Shown one piece after another: positions 34,209-42,923 of a DNA stretch of 53,870 nt. Source of the stretch: Paenibacillus lemnae (lineage in GTDB: Bacteria; Bacillota; Bacilli; Paenibacillales; Paenibacillaceae); contig NZ_JABBPN010000025.1 in NCBI RefSeq assembly GCF_012933385.1, forward strand, positions 1 through 53,870, in the 5' to 3' direction. How positions within the stretch are numbered: the first letter of the stretch is position 1; each line of letters opens with the position of its first letter. A program made the translations under genes and the position numbers. Under the pieces are notes generated by a model. That model saw nothing but the letters and a program-made list of their open reading frames with translations. It made no database searches and was not told the DNA's origin.

Positions 34209-34883
34209 TTGGAATATATCCGTATTCAATCGATTGAAGACCCGCTCTTCCGCAGCATGCACAACTTAATGAAAGAAGTATTCCCCCCCGAAGAAGTGCT
34301 GGAGTTCAGCTTGTGGAAGGAACCGCTTGAAGACCCAGGCATTCGGGTATTCGTCGCTGTGCATGAGCATGAAGTCGTGGGTACGACGGAATATCGCTAC
34401 TATGAGGACTGGAATGTCGCCATGACCGATTTCACGATCATTGGTCGCGAGGGATTGGGAATCGGCCGCTTTTTGGCACAAAACCGCTTAAAAGATTTGC
34501 AGGCACTGGCATCAGAAAATGGAGGACAAGAGCTGTTTGGCATGTTTGCCGAAATTTACGATCCGTATCGTGTGCAGGATTATGAATTCGGCGGCGTAAA
34601 GCCGATGGATCCTTTTGTACGGAGGGAAGTGCTGTCCCATCTGGGCTACAAGCGGACAGACCTTCCATATGTTCATCCGTCCTGGAACAATGATGGTGAA
34701 GCGGTAAGCGGTCTTGATTTCTGCTTTATGCCGACACAGGATACAGTGGACAAGCTTCCATCAGAGCTGATCATCAACTTCCTGAAGCGGTATTATGCGG
34801 TGCTGCCGAACAAGCCGAAGGCCTGGAATGATATGATTGCCGGGTTAGAGCAGAAAGAGACTGTAGCGCTGCTGCCCCTATAA
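34209..34883 (+). CDS. GNAT-like acetyltransferase, 224 residues
   Basis: A second, divergent member of the acetyltransferase fold: residues 45-100 (VFVAVHEHEVVGTTEYRYY and REGLGIGRFLAQ) fit the acetyl-CoA-binding core. The C-terminal third (residues 150-224) is unfamiliar, with KRTDLPYVHPSWNN. TTG start at 34209 follows AAGGAGGCTTAACC, 13 bases after the previous stop, so it is in the same operon as the nitrilase and first acetyltransferase. Function not known. Confidence 0.82.
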   Translation: MEYIRIQSIEDPLFRSMHNLMKEVFPPEEVLEFSLWKEPLEDPGIRVFVAVHEHEVVGTTEYRYYEDWNVAMTDFTIIGREGLGIGRFLAQNRLKDLQALASENGGQELFGMFAEIYDPYRVQDYEFGGVKPMDPFVRREVLSHLGYKRTDLPYVHPSWNNDGEAVSGLDFCFMPTQDTVDKLPSELIINFLKRYYAVLPNKPKAWNDMIAGLEQKETVALLPL

Positions 34884-34950
34884 TCTCATTTGAATTGATG
34901 CCCTATACTGGATATAGTAATACAATAGGTAAGGAAAAGAGGATCGCACG

Positions 34951-35376
34951 ATGCCAGACCGCAAACAGACCACGATTATCCTTCACAGTATGCATGGAGG
35001 AGAAAATACGGTGCATGAGCTTCCGGCAGAGGTATTTGCCAAAGGGGAAGCCCTTTATGTTCGTTATGAAGAACCGAGGATGGGGCCTCATCAAGGCAGT
35101 ACGAGAGCTACGGTTAAACTGAGCATGGACGAGGTCAAGATTCTCCGTCACGGCGAGGTACAGTCAGAGCAAGCATTCCGGCTCGGCCAAAATATGCCCG
35201 GCTTTTACCGTTCCCCATTCACCTCATTTCAATTATCTACACATACCCAGCGAATGCATGTGGACCTCCATGGCATGTCCGGCAGCGCTTCGTGGGAGTA
35301 TGATTTATATGTGTTTGAGGATTGTACAGGACACTTTTCCATCAGTTTGACTATTCAGGAGGCACAAGAAACATGA
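34951..35376 (+). CDS. ywiB: DUF1934 protein YwiB
   Basis: A 141-residue beta-barrel protein of the DUF1934 family (calycin-like). Conserved features: YVRYEEPRMG, TRATVKLSMDEVKILRHGEVQSEQAF and a long C-terminal beta strand pair. It lies directly upstream of argS with a 4-base ATGA overlap, the arrangement found in B. subtilis. Function is unknown. ATG follows AAGAGGATCGC. Confidence 0.9.
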   Translation: MPDRKQTTIILHSMHGGENTVHELPAEVFAKGEALYVRYEEPRMGPHQGSTRATVKLSMDEVKILRHGEVQSEQAFRLGQNMPGFYRSPFTSFQLSTHTQRMHVDLHGMSGSASWEYDLYVFEDCTGHFSISLTIQEAQET

Positions 35377-37052
35377 CATTGAATCCACTAGATCATATTC
35401 ATCAGCTCGTGGCAGAGGCTGTTGCCGAAGCTGCGGTATCTGCAGGACTGATATCCCGCGAGGAAATGCCTGACATTGCGCTGGAAGTGCCAAAGGACAA
35501 GTCTCATGGCGACCTGGCAACCAATGCGGCTATGCAGCTGACCCGGATTGCGAAGAAGAACCCTCGCCAGATTGCGGAGGCTATTCTTGAACATCTGGAC
35601 ACCGGCAAAGCTTCTATTGAGAAGGCTGAGATCGCCGGACCCGGATTTATTAACTTTACGCTGAACAAAAACTACCTTTATCCGGTCATCGCCCTGGTTC
35701 AGGAAGAAGGCGACAACTATGGCCGTGTTCCTGTCGGAGAGGGCCGGAGAATCCAGATGGAATTCGTCAGTGCAAATCCGACCGGCAGCCTACACCTGGG
35801 TCATGCCCGGGGCGCAGCAGTAGGAGATGCACTCTGTAACGTGCTGGATTTTGCAGGTTATGAAGTGACCCGTGAGTATTACATTAACGATGCTGGCAAT
35901 CAGGTGATGAACCTGTGCAAATCCATTGAAGCCCGGTATCTCCAGGAGCTGGGCCAGCCCGCCGAGATGCCGGAGGATGGCTATCATGGTGAGGATATCA
36001 AGGGATTCGCGAAGGAACTGGTTGCGGAAAAAGGCGACACGCTGCTGTCTCTCACACCTGGCGAACGGACTGCATTTTTCCGGGAATACGGCTTGGAGAA
36101 AGAGCTTGGCAAGATCAAGCGTGATTTGGCGCGGTTCCGTGTGCATTTTGACGAGTGGTTCAGTGAAACCTCTCTTTATGAAGACGGACTGGTGATCAAG
36201 TCGCTGGAAGAGCTCAAGGAAAAAGGCGAGGCGTACGAGCACGAAGGCGCTACCTGGCTGCGGACGACCGATTACGGAGATGACAAGGACCGGGTACTGG
36301 TCAAGAATGACGGAACCTACACTTATTTGACGCCGGATATCGCGTACCACCGCAATAAGTATGAGCGCGGCTATGACGAGATGATTAATATCTGGGGTGC
36401 TGACCATCATGGTTATGTTCCGCGGATGAAAGCCGCCATGGAAGCGCTCGGGAATGATCCGGCCAAATTGAGAGTGCTTATTGCTCAAATGGTCAGCTTG
36501 TTCCAGAACGGTGAAAAGGTCAAAATGTCCAAGCGGACCGGCAAAGCCGTCACGATGGAGGATCTGATGGACGAAGTCGGCGTGGATGCCATCCGGTACT
36601 TCTTTACGATGCGCAGCATGGACTCTCATCTGGATTTTGACATGGATCTCGCGGTTTCGACATCCAATGAAAATCCGGTCTTCTATGTACAATATGCTCA
36701 TGCCCGGATTTGCAGCGTCTTCCGCCAGGCGGAAGAGCAGAACATTCAACTGCAGCCGCTGTTAGAAGTAGATCTCTCCCGCCTAAGCACAGAACATGAA
36801 TTTGATCTTCTTCGCAAGATTGGCGAATTGCCTCAGGAGGTATCAGTTGCTGCCGAGCATTATGCACCGCACCGTCTCATTCGTTATGTGTATGAGCTGG
36901 CTTCATTGTTCCACAGCTACTACAAGGCGGAACGTGTGATTACAGAAGATACGGAGCAGACACAAGCTCGCTTTGCCCTGCTGGGTGCTGTAAGAACCGT
37001 TATTGCCAACGTACTGCGCCTGATGGGTGTATCTGCACCGGAACGGATGTAA
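35373..37052 (+). CDS. argS: Arginyl-tRNA synthetase
   Basis: Charges tRNA-Arg; class I enzyme needing bound tRNA for activation. The 559-residue protein has an N-terminal Add-1 tRNA-binding domain (about 1-110), the HIGH signature as HLGHARG, the KMSKS counterpart as KMSKRTG, and the all-helical DALR anticodon-binding domain at the C-terminus (from about 440). Start ATG 35373 overlaps the ywiB stop and has CAGGAGG upstream; a longer in-frame extension into ywiB (to 35322) is not supported by a ribosome site. A terminator follows. Confidence 0.97.
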   Translation: MTLNPLDHIHQLVAEAVAEAAVSAGLISREEMPDIALEVPKDKSHGDLATNAAMQLTRIAKKNPRQIAEAILEHLDTGKASIEKAEIAGPGFINFTLNKNYLYPVIALVQEEGDNYGRVPVGEGRRIQMEFVSANPTGSLHLGHARGAAVGDALCNVLDFAGYEVTREYYINDAGNQVMNLCKSIEARYLQELGQPAEMPEDGYHGEDIKGFAKELVAEKGDTLLSLTPGERTAFFREYGLEKELGKIKRDLARFRVHFDEWFSETSLYEDGLVIKSLEELKEKGEAYEHEGATWLRTTDYGDDKDRVLVKNDGTYTYLTPDIAYHRNKYERGYDEMINIWGADHHGYVPRMKAAMEALGNDPAKLRVLIAQMVSLFQNGEKVKMSKRTGKAVTMEDLMDEVGVDAIRYFFTMRSMDSHLDFDMDLAVSTSNENPVFYVQYAHARICSVFRQAEEQNIQLQPLLEVDLSRLSTEHEFDLLRKIGELPQEVSVAAEHYAPHRLIRYVYELASLFHSYYKAERVITEDTEQTQARFALLGAVRTVIANVLRLMGVSAPERM

Positions 37053-37077
37053 GAAAAATCAGTCTTCTCAACACCAT

Positions 37078-37114
37078 AACAGCCGTCTCATCCAATTGAG
37101 ACGGCTGTTTTTTA
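37078..37114. terminator. argS terminator
   Basis: 13-bp stem AACAGCCGTCTCA / TGAGACGGCTGTT followed by TTTTTTAT. It also lies just beyond the stop of the convergent protease gene. Confidence 0.88.
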
Positions 37115-38263
37115 TCCGGATGATTTCATGCCTTCCCGAAGAAATTTCAGTGTATTGATTTCACCGTCCGTCAGCGAGGCCGTTCTGCGCAGGCGGATCG
37201 GGACGGATGTTTTTTGCAGCAGTGTTTTAATGACAGCTGGCTTTAGACCGGGCTTTTGCGCGAGCAGCAGAGCAATGGTGCCGCTCACATGAGAGGTGGC
37301 CATGGAGGTGCCGCTCATTTCGTGGTACTTGCCATGCAGCCAGGCAGAAACAATCTTGTCTCCGGGGGCGTAAACATCCACGTATTGTCCCCGATTGCTG
37401 AATGGAGCGATTTTACGTTTGCGGTCTGTCGCGCCTACAGATATCGTCTGGGAGTAGCGGGCAGGGTAATCGACAGAACGGCGCTTTCCATCATTGCCTG
37501 AGGAGGCGACAATGACCACACCGGACTGATAAGCTTTGCTGACGATATCTAACAGTGCACGGCTTCGGGTCTGCATACCGAAACTCATATTGATGATCTC
37601 CATACCGCTCCGCACGCACCAATCGATACCGGCAACAATATCCGACACGTACGCGGAACCGTTCGCATCAAAAGCTTTCACAGGGAACACGGCGGATCTC
37701 GGCGCAACGCCGATCATACCCCGGGTGCTGTTCGCAGCGGCAATGGTGCCGGAGATATGGGTGCCGTGTCCGTTGTCGTCAAAAGGAGGCAATCCCCGGT
37801 GCACCAGATTGATTCCCCGATGAAGGGACTGCTGCAGATCCGGGTGACTGAAATCGACACCCGTGTCGATGACACCGATCTTGACCCGGTGTCCGGTAGA
37901 GATCGACCAAGCCTGCGGAGCCTTGATTTCCTTAACTCCCCAGGGTATACCCGGACCTGATCCCATATTTCCCGGTACGGCGCTGATGCGGACTACCTCA
38001 TCTTCTTCGACCGTCATATCATGCTTGAACTCCGCCTCCAGCAGCTGCGTGAAGCGGGCCGGGGCGATCATAGAGCTGCTCAGTGAGACATAATCCACCA
38101 TGTCAGCGGTGACGGAGGCTGACTGCGTAACCATGTTCAACGCCTGTACGCAGTTCTGGAAAAGCCCGGGGTCATGAAACGTCAGGATTCGCCGTTCTTC
38201 TCCCTGCAGTCTCCGGACAGGATGGACGTCCATAAGCAGAGATTGCATGACTCGGGTGTAGTT
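37112..38263 (-). CDS. Subtilisin-like serine protease (S8), no Sec signal
   Basis: A 383-residue subtilase with the full triad: D133 in GVIDTGVDFSHPD, H166 in HGTHISGTIAA and S320 in GTSMATSHVSG, with an N in the oxyanion position (ASSGNDG). The N-terminal 100 residues may be a propeptide-like inhibitor domain (VEEDEVVRISAVPG fits its end). No hydrophobic signal peptide is evident from ATG 38263, which has GGGGGG upstream; this suggests intracellular action as in AprX- or ISP-type proteases, or export by another route. A 19-bp palindrome lies about 146 bases upstream. Confidence 0.88.
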   Translation of the reverse strand, partial: NYTRVMQSLLMDVHPVRRLQGEERRILTFHDPGLFQNCVQALNMVTQSASVTADMVDYVSLSSSMIAPARFTQLLEAEFKHDMTVEEDEVVRISAVPGNMGSGPGIPWGVKEIKAPQAWSISTGHRVKIGVIDTGVDFSHPDLQQSLHRGINLVHRGLPPFDDNGHGTHISGTIAAANSTRGMIGVAPRSAVFPVKAFDANGSAYVSDIVAGIDWCVRSGMEIINMSFGMQTRSRALLDIVSKAYQSGVVIVASSGNDGKRRSVDYPARYSQTISVGATDRKRKIAPFSNRGQYVDVYAPGDKIVSAWLHGKYHEMSGTSMATSHVSGTIALLLAQKPGLKPAVIKTLLQKTSVPIRLRRTASLTDGEINTLKFLREGMKSSG

Positions 38264-38408
38264 CATGCTTGGCACCCCCCCTTTCGGATGAACCATTGCT
38301 GAAGTATTGTATGAACAGCAGGGGGGGCCCGAATGGGAGATTGCCCTTTTTCCGGGAAATAGGCCTGATTGTCGTGTCAAAGGCAGGGCGGCTACATAAG
38401 ATAGGTGT

Positions 38409-38427
38409 AGAGAACATGATGTTCTCT
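38409..38427. promoter_or_regulatory. 19-bp perfect palindrome, candidate operator
   Basis: AGAGAACAT-G-ATGTTCTCT (38409-38427), in the 366-base divergent gap between the subtilase and rpoE. The core is AGAACATGATGTTCT. It is not followed by a T-run. The remaining gap holds a hairpin with a T-run (about 38472-38500) and an AT-rich stretch likely carrying the rpoE promoter. Confidence 0.5.
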
Positions 38428-38471
38428 CACAAATCCAGCAAGGAGTTCATCCTTGGGGCGGATACAGTCGG

Positions 38472-38501
38472 AAGGCGAGGAGATCATCTTCGCCTTTTTC
38501 C
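38472..38501 (+). terminator. Hairpin with T-run upstream of rpoE
   Basis: AAGGCGA...TCGCCTT stem with GGAGATCATCT in the loop, followed by TTTTC. There is no plus-strand gene directly upstream, so its role is unclear; it could be an attenuator if transcription starts earlier. Confidence 0.5.
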
Positions 38502-38629
38502 ATGTCTGGATTTACGGTTTTAAAAACTTGATTTTTAACAGCAAATAGGTTTTACTTAGTTTTGATAATGGATATGTTGAATATCAAGACGGTGCAAATT
38601 GAAGATTGCATGAGAGGAAGTGAACGTTA

Positions 38630-39190
38630 GTGAGTAATACCATTCATTTAAAAATCGATCCTGAGAAGATCCAGGAAATCCCGATGGTTGACCTGGCTTT
38701 TATGGTTCTGAAAGCGGCCAATACACCTTACTATTACCGTGATCTGATGAACGAGGTGGCCAAGCTCCGCGGCTTCACAGAGGAAGAAATTAACGAAACG
38801 ATTGCCCAATTATATACAGAGATTAACATTGACGGTCGTTTTGCGTGCGTGGGTACGAATCTATGGGGCCTTAAACGGTGGTATCCGCTGGAGCGTTCTG
38901 ATGATCCGGTAGCGAATGCGAAGCGTCCACGCATCATCAATGATGAAGATGACGATGATGATGATTTCACGGAAGAAGAAGATACTTACACCGGTGATGA
39001 TGCAGACGAGGATTATGATAACGCCGAAGAAGACGAGGATCATGATGACGAGCTGTACGACGATGATGACGACAGTGACGAAGAAGTCGATGAAGAGGTC
39101 GAGATCGACGACGAGGATATGGACGATGACGACGCCGAGGACGAGGAGTCTGAGGACGACGATGACGCTGAGGATGACGACGACCTCTAG
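38630..39190 (+). CDS. rpoE: DNA-directed RNA polymerase delta subunit
   Basis: Accessory subunit of Firmicutes RNA polymerase that aids promoter recycling and responses to nucleotide levels. The 186-residue protein has the HARE-HTH N-terminal domain (LAFMVLKAANTPYYYRDLMNEVAK, GLKRWYPLE; residues 1-90) followed by a long disordered tail of almost only Asp and Glu with a few Tyr/Ser. GTG start at 38630 after AGAGGAAG. The gene lies upstream of pyrG, as in B. subtilis. Confidence 0.95.
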   Translation: MSNTIHLKIDPEKIQEIPMVDLAFMVLKAANTPYYYRDLMNEVAKLRGFTEEEINETIAQLYTEINIDGRFACVGTNLWGLKRWYPLERSDDPVANAKRPRIINDEDDDDDDFTEEEDTYTGDDADEDYDNAEEDEDHDDELYDDDDDSDEEVDEEVEIDDEDMDDDDAEDEESEDDDDAEDDDDL

Positions 39191-39331
39191 GATTTCCTGA
39201 GGATTACGAACAATTTGATGCAGCTCGTAATTTGAATGATTTATGCCCCTTCCGTCTCTTGACAAGGAGAGCAGCCACAGAGTAAACTATTGCTTGGGCT
39301 TATGATTGAGGTTTAAATAAGTGAGATATGA

Positions 39332-39361
39332 AAGTGCCCCGTACTGCGGGTCACTTTTTTT
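39332..39361 (+). terminator. Terminator between rpoE and pyrG
   Basis: Imperfect stem AAGTGCCCCG / GCGGGTCACTT followed by TTTTTTTG. Confidence 0.75.
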
Positions 39362-39377
39362 GTTTTTTAAGAGATTT

Positions 39378-39436
39378 TATACTATACGAACCGGTCGGCT
39401 CGCTTTGATATTCAAAAGCGGGCACCGTTTATTTTT
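39378..39436 (+). promoter_or_regulatory. pyrG leader with terminator-like hairpin
   Basis: TATACT at 39378-39383 looks like a -10 element; the early transcript then folds CGGTCGGCTCGCTTT against AAAAGCGGGCACCG (loop GATATTC) followed by TTTATTTTTAT, a plausible intrinsic terminator. pyrG of B. subtilis is controlled by attenuation, but the GGGC start used there for reiterative transcription is not evident here. Confidence 0.45.
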
Positions 39437-39529
39437 ATGTCCTTTTGATGATGAATCACGGGGATTAGGGTTACTATAAACATCATATGTCGCCTGATTT
39501 TTTCGAAATTATTTAGGAGGGTTTTTACT

Positions 39530-41131
39530 GTGACAAAGTATATTTTCGTAACAGGCGGGGTTGTTTCTTCCTTGGGTAAAGGAATTACGGCGGCCTCGCT
39601 CGGCAGACTGCTGAAGAATAGAGGGCTGAAGGTCACGATTCAGAAATTCGATCCTTATATTAACATAGACCCGGGTACGATGAGCCCTTACCAGCATGGT
39701 GAGGTATTTGTTACGGATGACGGCGCAGAGACGGACCTTGACCTCGGTCACTATGAGCGCTTTATCGACATCAACCTGTCGAAGAACAGCAACGTCACAA
39801 CCGGTAAAGTATATTCCTCCGTTATTAGTAAGGAACGGCGCGGAGAATATTTGGGCGGCACCGTTCAGGTTATTCCTCATATTACGAATGAAATCAAGGA
39901 GCGCGTATTCCGCGCCGGGCGTGAAGCGGGATCCGACGTTGTTATCACGGAAATCGGCGGCACTGTAGGCGATATCGAAAGCCTTCCGTTTCTTGAGGCC
40001 ATCCGTCAGATCAAGAGCGAGGTAGGCCGTGATAACGTGATGTACATTCATGTTACGCTGATCCCTTACATTAAAGCAGCCGGTGAAGTTAAAACCAAGC
40101 CGACACAGCATAGTGTTAAAGAGCTTCGCAGCATCGGTATCCAGCCGAATGTCATAGTGTGCCGTACCGAATATGAGCTTTCTACAGAGATGAAAGCGAA
40201 GATCGCCCTGTTTTGTGATATTGATCCGAACGCAGTTGTGGAATGCCGGGATGCTTCTACCTTGTATGAGGTGCCGCTGAACCTTCGTGAGGAAGGCCTG
40301 GACGACATTGTGGTCAATCATCTGAAACTGGATACGCCTGAGCCAGATATGACGGAATGGGAAGCGTTGGTAGATCGGGTATCCAAGCTGGAGAAGACCG
40401 TTGAAATTGCCATTGTCGGCAAATATGTCGCACTGCATGATGCTTACCTCAGTGTCGTTGAATCCCTGTCTCATGCTGGTTTTGACGCCAATGCAGAGGT
40501 GAAACTCCGTTGGGTCAATGCGGAAGAAATTACGAACGAGAACGTTGAAGAGATGCTGGGCGGCATCGGCGGCATTCTGGTTCCGGGCGGCTTCGGCGAT
40601 CGGGGGATCGAAGGTAAGATTACAGCGATTCGATATGCCCGTGAGAAGAATGTCCCGTTCTTTGGTATTTGCCTTGGCATGCAGGTGTCGGTCATTGAGT
40701 ATGCTCGTTCCATGGCAGGCCTGGATGGTGCGAACAGCTCCGAGATTAATCCGTCAACGGATTATCCGGTGATCGACCTTCTTCCGGAGCAAAAGGATAT
40801 CGAGGATCTTGGCGGCACGATGCGCCTGGGACTGTACCCTTGCAAGCTGGTTCCGGGATCTTTGGCGGAAGCCTGCTATAACGATGAACTGGTATACGAG
40901 CGTCACCGTCACCGGTATGAATTTAACAATCAATACCGGGAAACGATGGAAAAAGCCGGGTTCCGCTTCTCCGGTACATCTCCGGACGGAAGATTGGTTG
41001 AAATTGTTGAATTGCCGGAGCATCCATGGTTCCTGGCCGTTCAGTTCCATCCCGAGTTTACATCCCGTCCTAACCGTCCGCAGCCGTTGTTCCGCGAGTT
41101 TGTTAAAGCTTCTTTGAAGCATCAAGCCTAA
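39530..41131 (+). CDS. pyrG: CTP synthase
   Basis: Aminates UTP to CTP with ammonia from glutamine. The 533-residue protein has an N-terminal ATP-dependent synthetase domain with the P-loop GVVSSLGKGI, and a C-terminal class I glutamine amidotransferase domain with the nucleophile near C381 in FFGICLGMQ and the HPE motif (QFHPEF) near the end. GTG start with AGGAGGG upstream. A hairpin in the leader may attenuate transcription. It lies between rpoE and spo0F. Confidence 0.97.
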   Translation: MTKYIFVTGGVVSSLGKGITAASLGRLLKNRGLKVTIQKFDPYINIDPGTMSPYQHGEVFVTDDGAETDLDLGHYERFIDINLSKNSNVTTGKVYSSVISKERRGEYLGGTVQVIPHITNEIKERVFRAGREAGSDVVITEIGGTVGDIESLPFLEAIRQIKSEVGRDNVMYIHVTLIPYIKAAGEVKTKPTQHSVKELRSIGIQPNVIVCRTEYELSTEMKAKIALFCDIDPNAVVECRDASTLYEVPLNLREEGLDDIVVNHLKLDTPEPDMTEWEALVDRVSKLEKTVEIAIVGKYVALHDAYLSVVESLSHAGFDANAEVKLRWVNAEEITNENVEEMLGGIGGILVPGGFGDRGIEGKITAIRYAREKNVPFFGICLGMQVSVIEYARSMAGLDGANSSEINPSTDYPVIDLLPEQKDIEDLGGTMRLGLYPCKLVPGSLAEACYNDELVYERHRHRYEFNNQYRETMEKAGFRFSGTSPDGRLVEIVELPEHPWFLAVQFHPEFTSRPNRPQPLFREFVKASLKHQA

Positions 41132-41137
41132 ACATCC

Positions 41138-41166
41138 AGCCTCCCTGTACAGGGAGGCTTTTTTGT
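41138..41166 (+). terminator. pyrG terminator
   Basis: Perfect 10-bp stem AGCCTCCCTG / CAGGGAGGCT (loop TA) followed by TTTTT, just after the pyrG stop. Confidence 0.88.
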
Positions 41167-41363
41167 GTCTAACCATGTCACCGCTGCGCTAACGTTTGCA
41201 CTAAGGCCTTGATAAAAAAACCATGAAAAGATTCGATTTTTCAGGTATTTTTTGGTTATTATGCAGGAATTACGAACCGGTGGGCGAATACAGTTAAAGG
41301 CTAATACTTGGAAATGAAATGGAATGTTGATGTACACTTGATTGAGGATGGGAAGGGTGTTTC

Positions 41364-41738
41364 ATGAATAAGCATAAGGTTCTAATCGTAGATGATCAGA
41401 ACGGAATTCGCATACTGTTAATGGAAGTGTTCAGCAGCGAGGGATATGAAACCTTTCAGGCGGCGAACGGCCGAATTGCTCTCGACATTGTAAGAAACCA
41501 TGTGCCGGATTTAGTCCTGCTGGACATGAAGATTCCCGGGATGGATGGACTTGAAATCCTGAAGCACATCAAGCAGATGAATCCGGATATTAAAGTGATC
41601 ATGATGACGGCGTACGGAGAGCTGGATATGATTAAAGAGGCTACCGATTTAGGTGCATTGATGCATTTTACGAAGCCATTTGACATCGACGAAATGAGAC
41701 TGGCTGTCAACATGCAGCTCCAGAGCAAAGCGATATAG
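41364..41738 (+). CDS. spo0F: Sporulation initiation phosphotransferase Spo0F
   Basis: Single-domain response regulator that carries phosphate from sporulation kinases to Spo0B and on to Spo0A. The 124-residue protein has D10/D11, phospho-accepting D54 in LLDMKIPGMD, T82 and K104 (FTKPFD), and near-complete identity with known Spo0F in the AYGELDM loop. It has its own upstream region with TTCGATTTTTC, AGGTATT and GGAATT, which resembles sigma-H/Spo0A control, but I would not assert that. A sensor kinase lacking a partner lies 30 kb upstream. Confidence 0.95.
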   Translation: MNKHKVLIVDDQNGIRILLMEVFSSEGYETFQAANGRIALDIVRNHVPDLVLLDMKIPGMDGLEILKHIKQMNPDIKVIMMTAYGELDMIKEATDLGALMHFTKPFDIDEMRLAVNMQLQSKAI

Positions 41739-41749
41739 CATCTTAGACT

Positions 41750-41781
41750 TCAATTCTGCCCAAGCGGAATTGTTTTTTTTA
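41750..41781 (+). terminator. spo0F terminator
   Basis: Stem CAATTCTGC / GCGGAATTG, loop CCAA, followed by TTTTTTTT. Confidence 0.85.
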
Positions 41782-41907
41782 TCGGCAGCCTGTGCAGGGC
41801 GATTTTCAGAATTTGAATATTTAGTATTTATCCTTCCTTGTGGTATAATACTAATCGTATGAGAACGTCGGCTATATACTAGATATACCACAATAGGAGG
41901 ATGAACC

Positions 41908-42762
41908 ATGCCATTAGTATCGATGAAAGACATGCTTAACAAAGCCCTGCAGGATAAATATGCGGTGGGTCAGTACAACATTAACAACCTGGAATGGACT
42001 CATGCAATTCTTGAAGCAGCAGAAGAAGAAAAGTCCCCGGTTATTCTTGGCGTATCTGAAGGGGCAGCACGCTATATGGGCGGTTTCAACACCGTCGTTA
42101 AGATGGTTCAAGGCCTTATCGAAGATCTGAAAATTACAGTTCCGGTTGCCATTCATCTTGATCATGGCTCCAGTGTAGAGAAGTGCAAGGCTGCAATTGA
42201 TGCCGGCTTTACTTCGGTCATGATCGATGATTCCCATAGCCCGATCGAAACCAATATCGCTACAACCAAAGAAGTTGTGGAATATGCGCATGCCAAAGGC
42301 GTTTCTGTAGAAGCGGAAGTCGGTATGGTTGGCGGACAGGAAGATGACGTGATCGGTGACGTGATGTACGCGAAGCTGGACGACTGCGTACGTATCGTAA
42401 ACGAAACAGGCATCGACACCCTGGCTCCTGCGCTGGGATCTGTTCACGGTCCTTACAAAGGTGAGCCAAATCTCGGCTTCAAAGAGATGGAAGAAATCCG
42501 CAATGCGGTTAGCCTTCCACTGGTTCTTCATGGTGGTACAGGCATCCCGACCAATGACATTAAGAAAGCTATCTCCCTGGGAACTTCCAAAATCAATGTG
42601 AACACAGAGAACCAGATCTCATTCACAAAGACAGTGCGTGAAGTGCTGAATGATAAGCAGGAAGCTTATGATCCGCGTGTGTTCCTGAAACCAGGCCGTG
42701 AAGCGATCAAGCAAACGGTTATCGGTAAAATGCGCGAATTTGGATCCAGCAACCAGGCTTAA
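41908..42762 (+). CDS. fbaA: Class II fructose-bisphosphate aldolase
   Basis: Cleaves fructose 1,6-bisphosphate in glycolysis and runs the reverse in gluconeogenesis. The 284-residue protein has the class II metal site (HLDHGSS and HGGTG) and the phosphate-binding GLVH-type loops (NVNTENQ near 230). ATG after ATAGGAGGATG, with TATAAT at 41844-41849 about 60 bases upstream. It follows spo0F, as in B. subtilis. Class I type aldolase sequence is excluded by these motifs. Confidence 0.96.
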   Translation: MPLVSMKDMLNKALQDKYAVGQYNINNLEWTHAILEAAEEEKSPVILGVSEGAARYMGGFNTVVKMVQGLIEDLKITVPVAIHLDHGSSVEKCKAAIDAGFTSVMIDDSHSPIETNIATTKEVVEYAHAKGVSVEAEVGMVGGQEDDVIGDVMYAKLDDCVRIVNETGIDTLAPALGSVHGPYKGEPNLGFKEMEEIRNAVSLPLVLHGGTGIPTNDIKKAISLGTSKINVNTENQISFTKTVREVLNDKQEAYDPRVFLKPGREAIKQTVIGKMREFGSSNQA

Positions 42763-42831
42763 TGCATTTTTTTAGCCAGACAGCGGCGGCTCTTGAGAGC
42801 CGCCCGCTTTCATAGCATCTTTATGGAATAC

Positions 42832-42852
42832 ACACCGCTTGCCGGTGTTTTT
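42832..42852 (+). terminator. fbaA terminator
   Basis: Stem ACACCG / CGGTGT followed by TTTT; another GC hairpin (42782-42808) lies just upstream of it. Confidence 0.7.
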
Positions 42853-42923
42853 CCATTTTATTAAGAAGTGGTTAAATATCAGACCCATTCTGCAGCAAGT
42901 GATTTAGGGGGACCCTTAAGCAT

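Noticed and set aside
38409..38427. LexA (SOS) box
   Set aside because: The half sites GAAC and GTTC are five, not four, bases apart, and neighbouring genes are not SOS genes.
38940..39190. CRISPR-like or tandem repeat array
   Set aside because: The repeated GAT/GAC triplets encode the acidic tail of RpoE; there are no spacers or regular repeat units.
39509..40474. Long antisense frame (321 codons) within pyrG
   Set aside because: It is the complement of a highly conserved coding sequence and has no ribosome site or family match; codon periodicity of pyrG explains it. Similar antisense frames in argS (35790-36749), speE (30503-31342) and the nitrilase gene (32536-33504) were rejected likewise.
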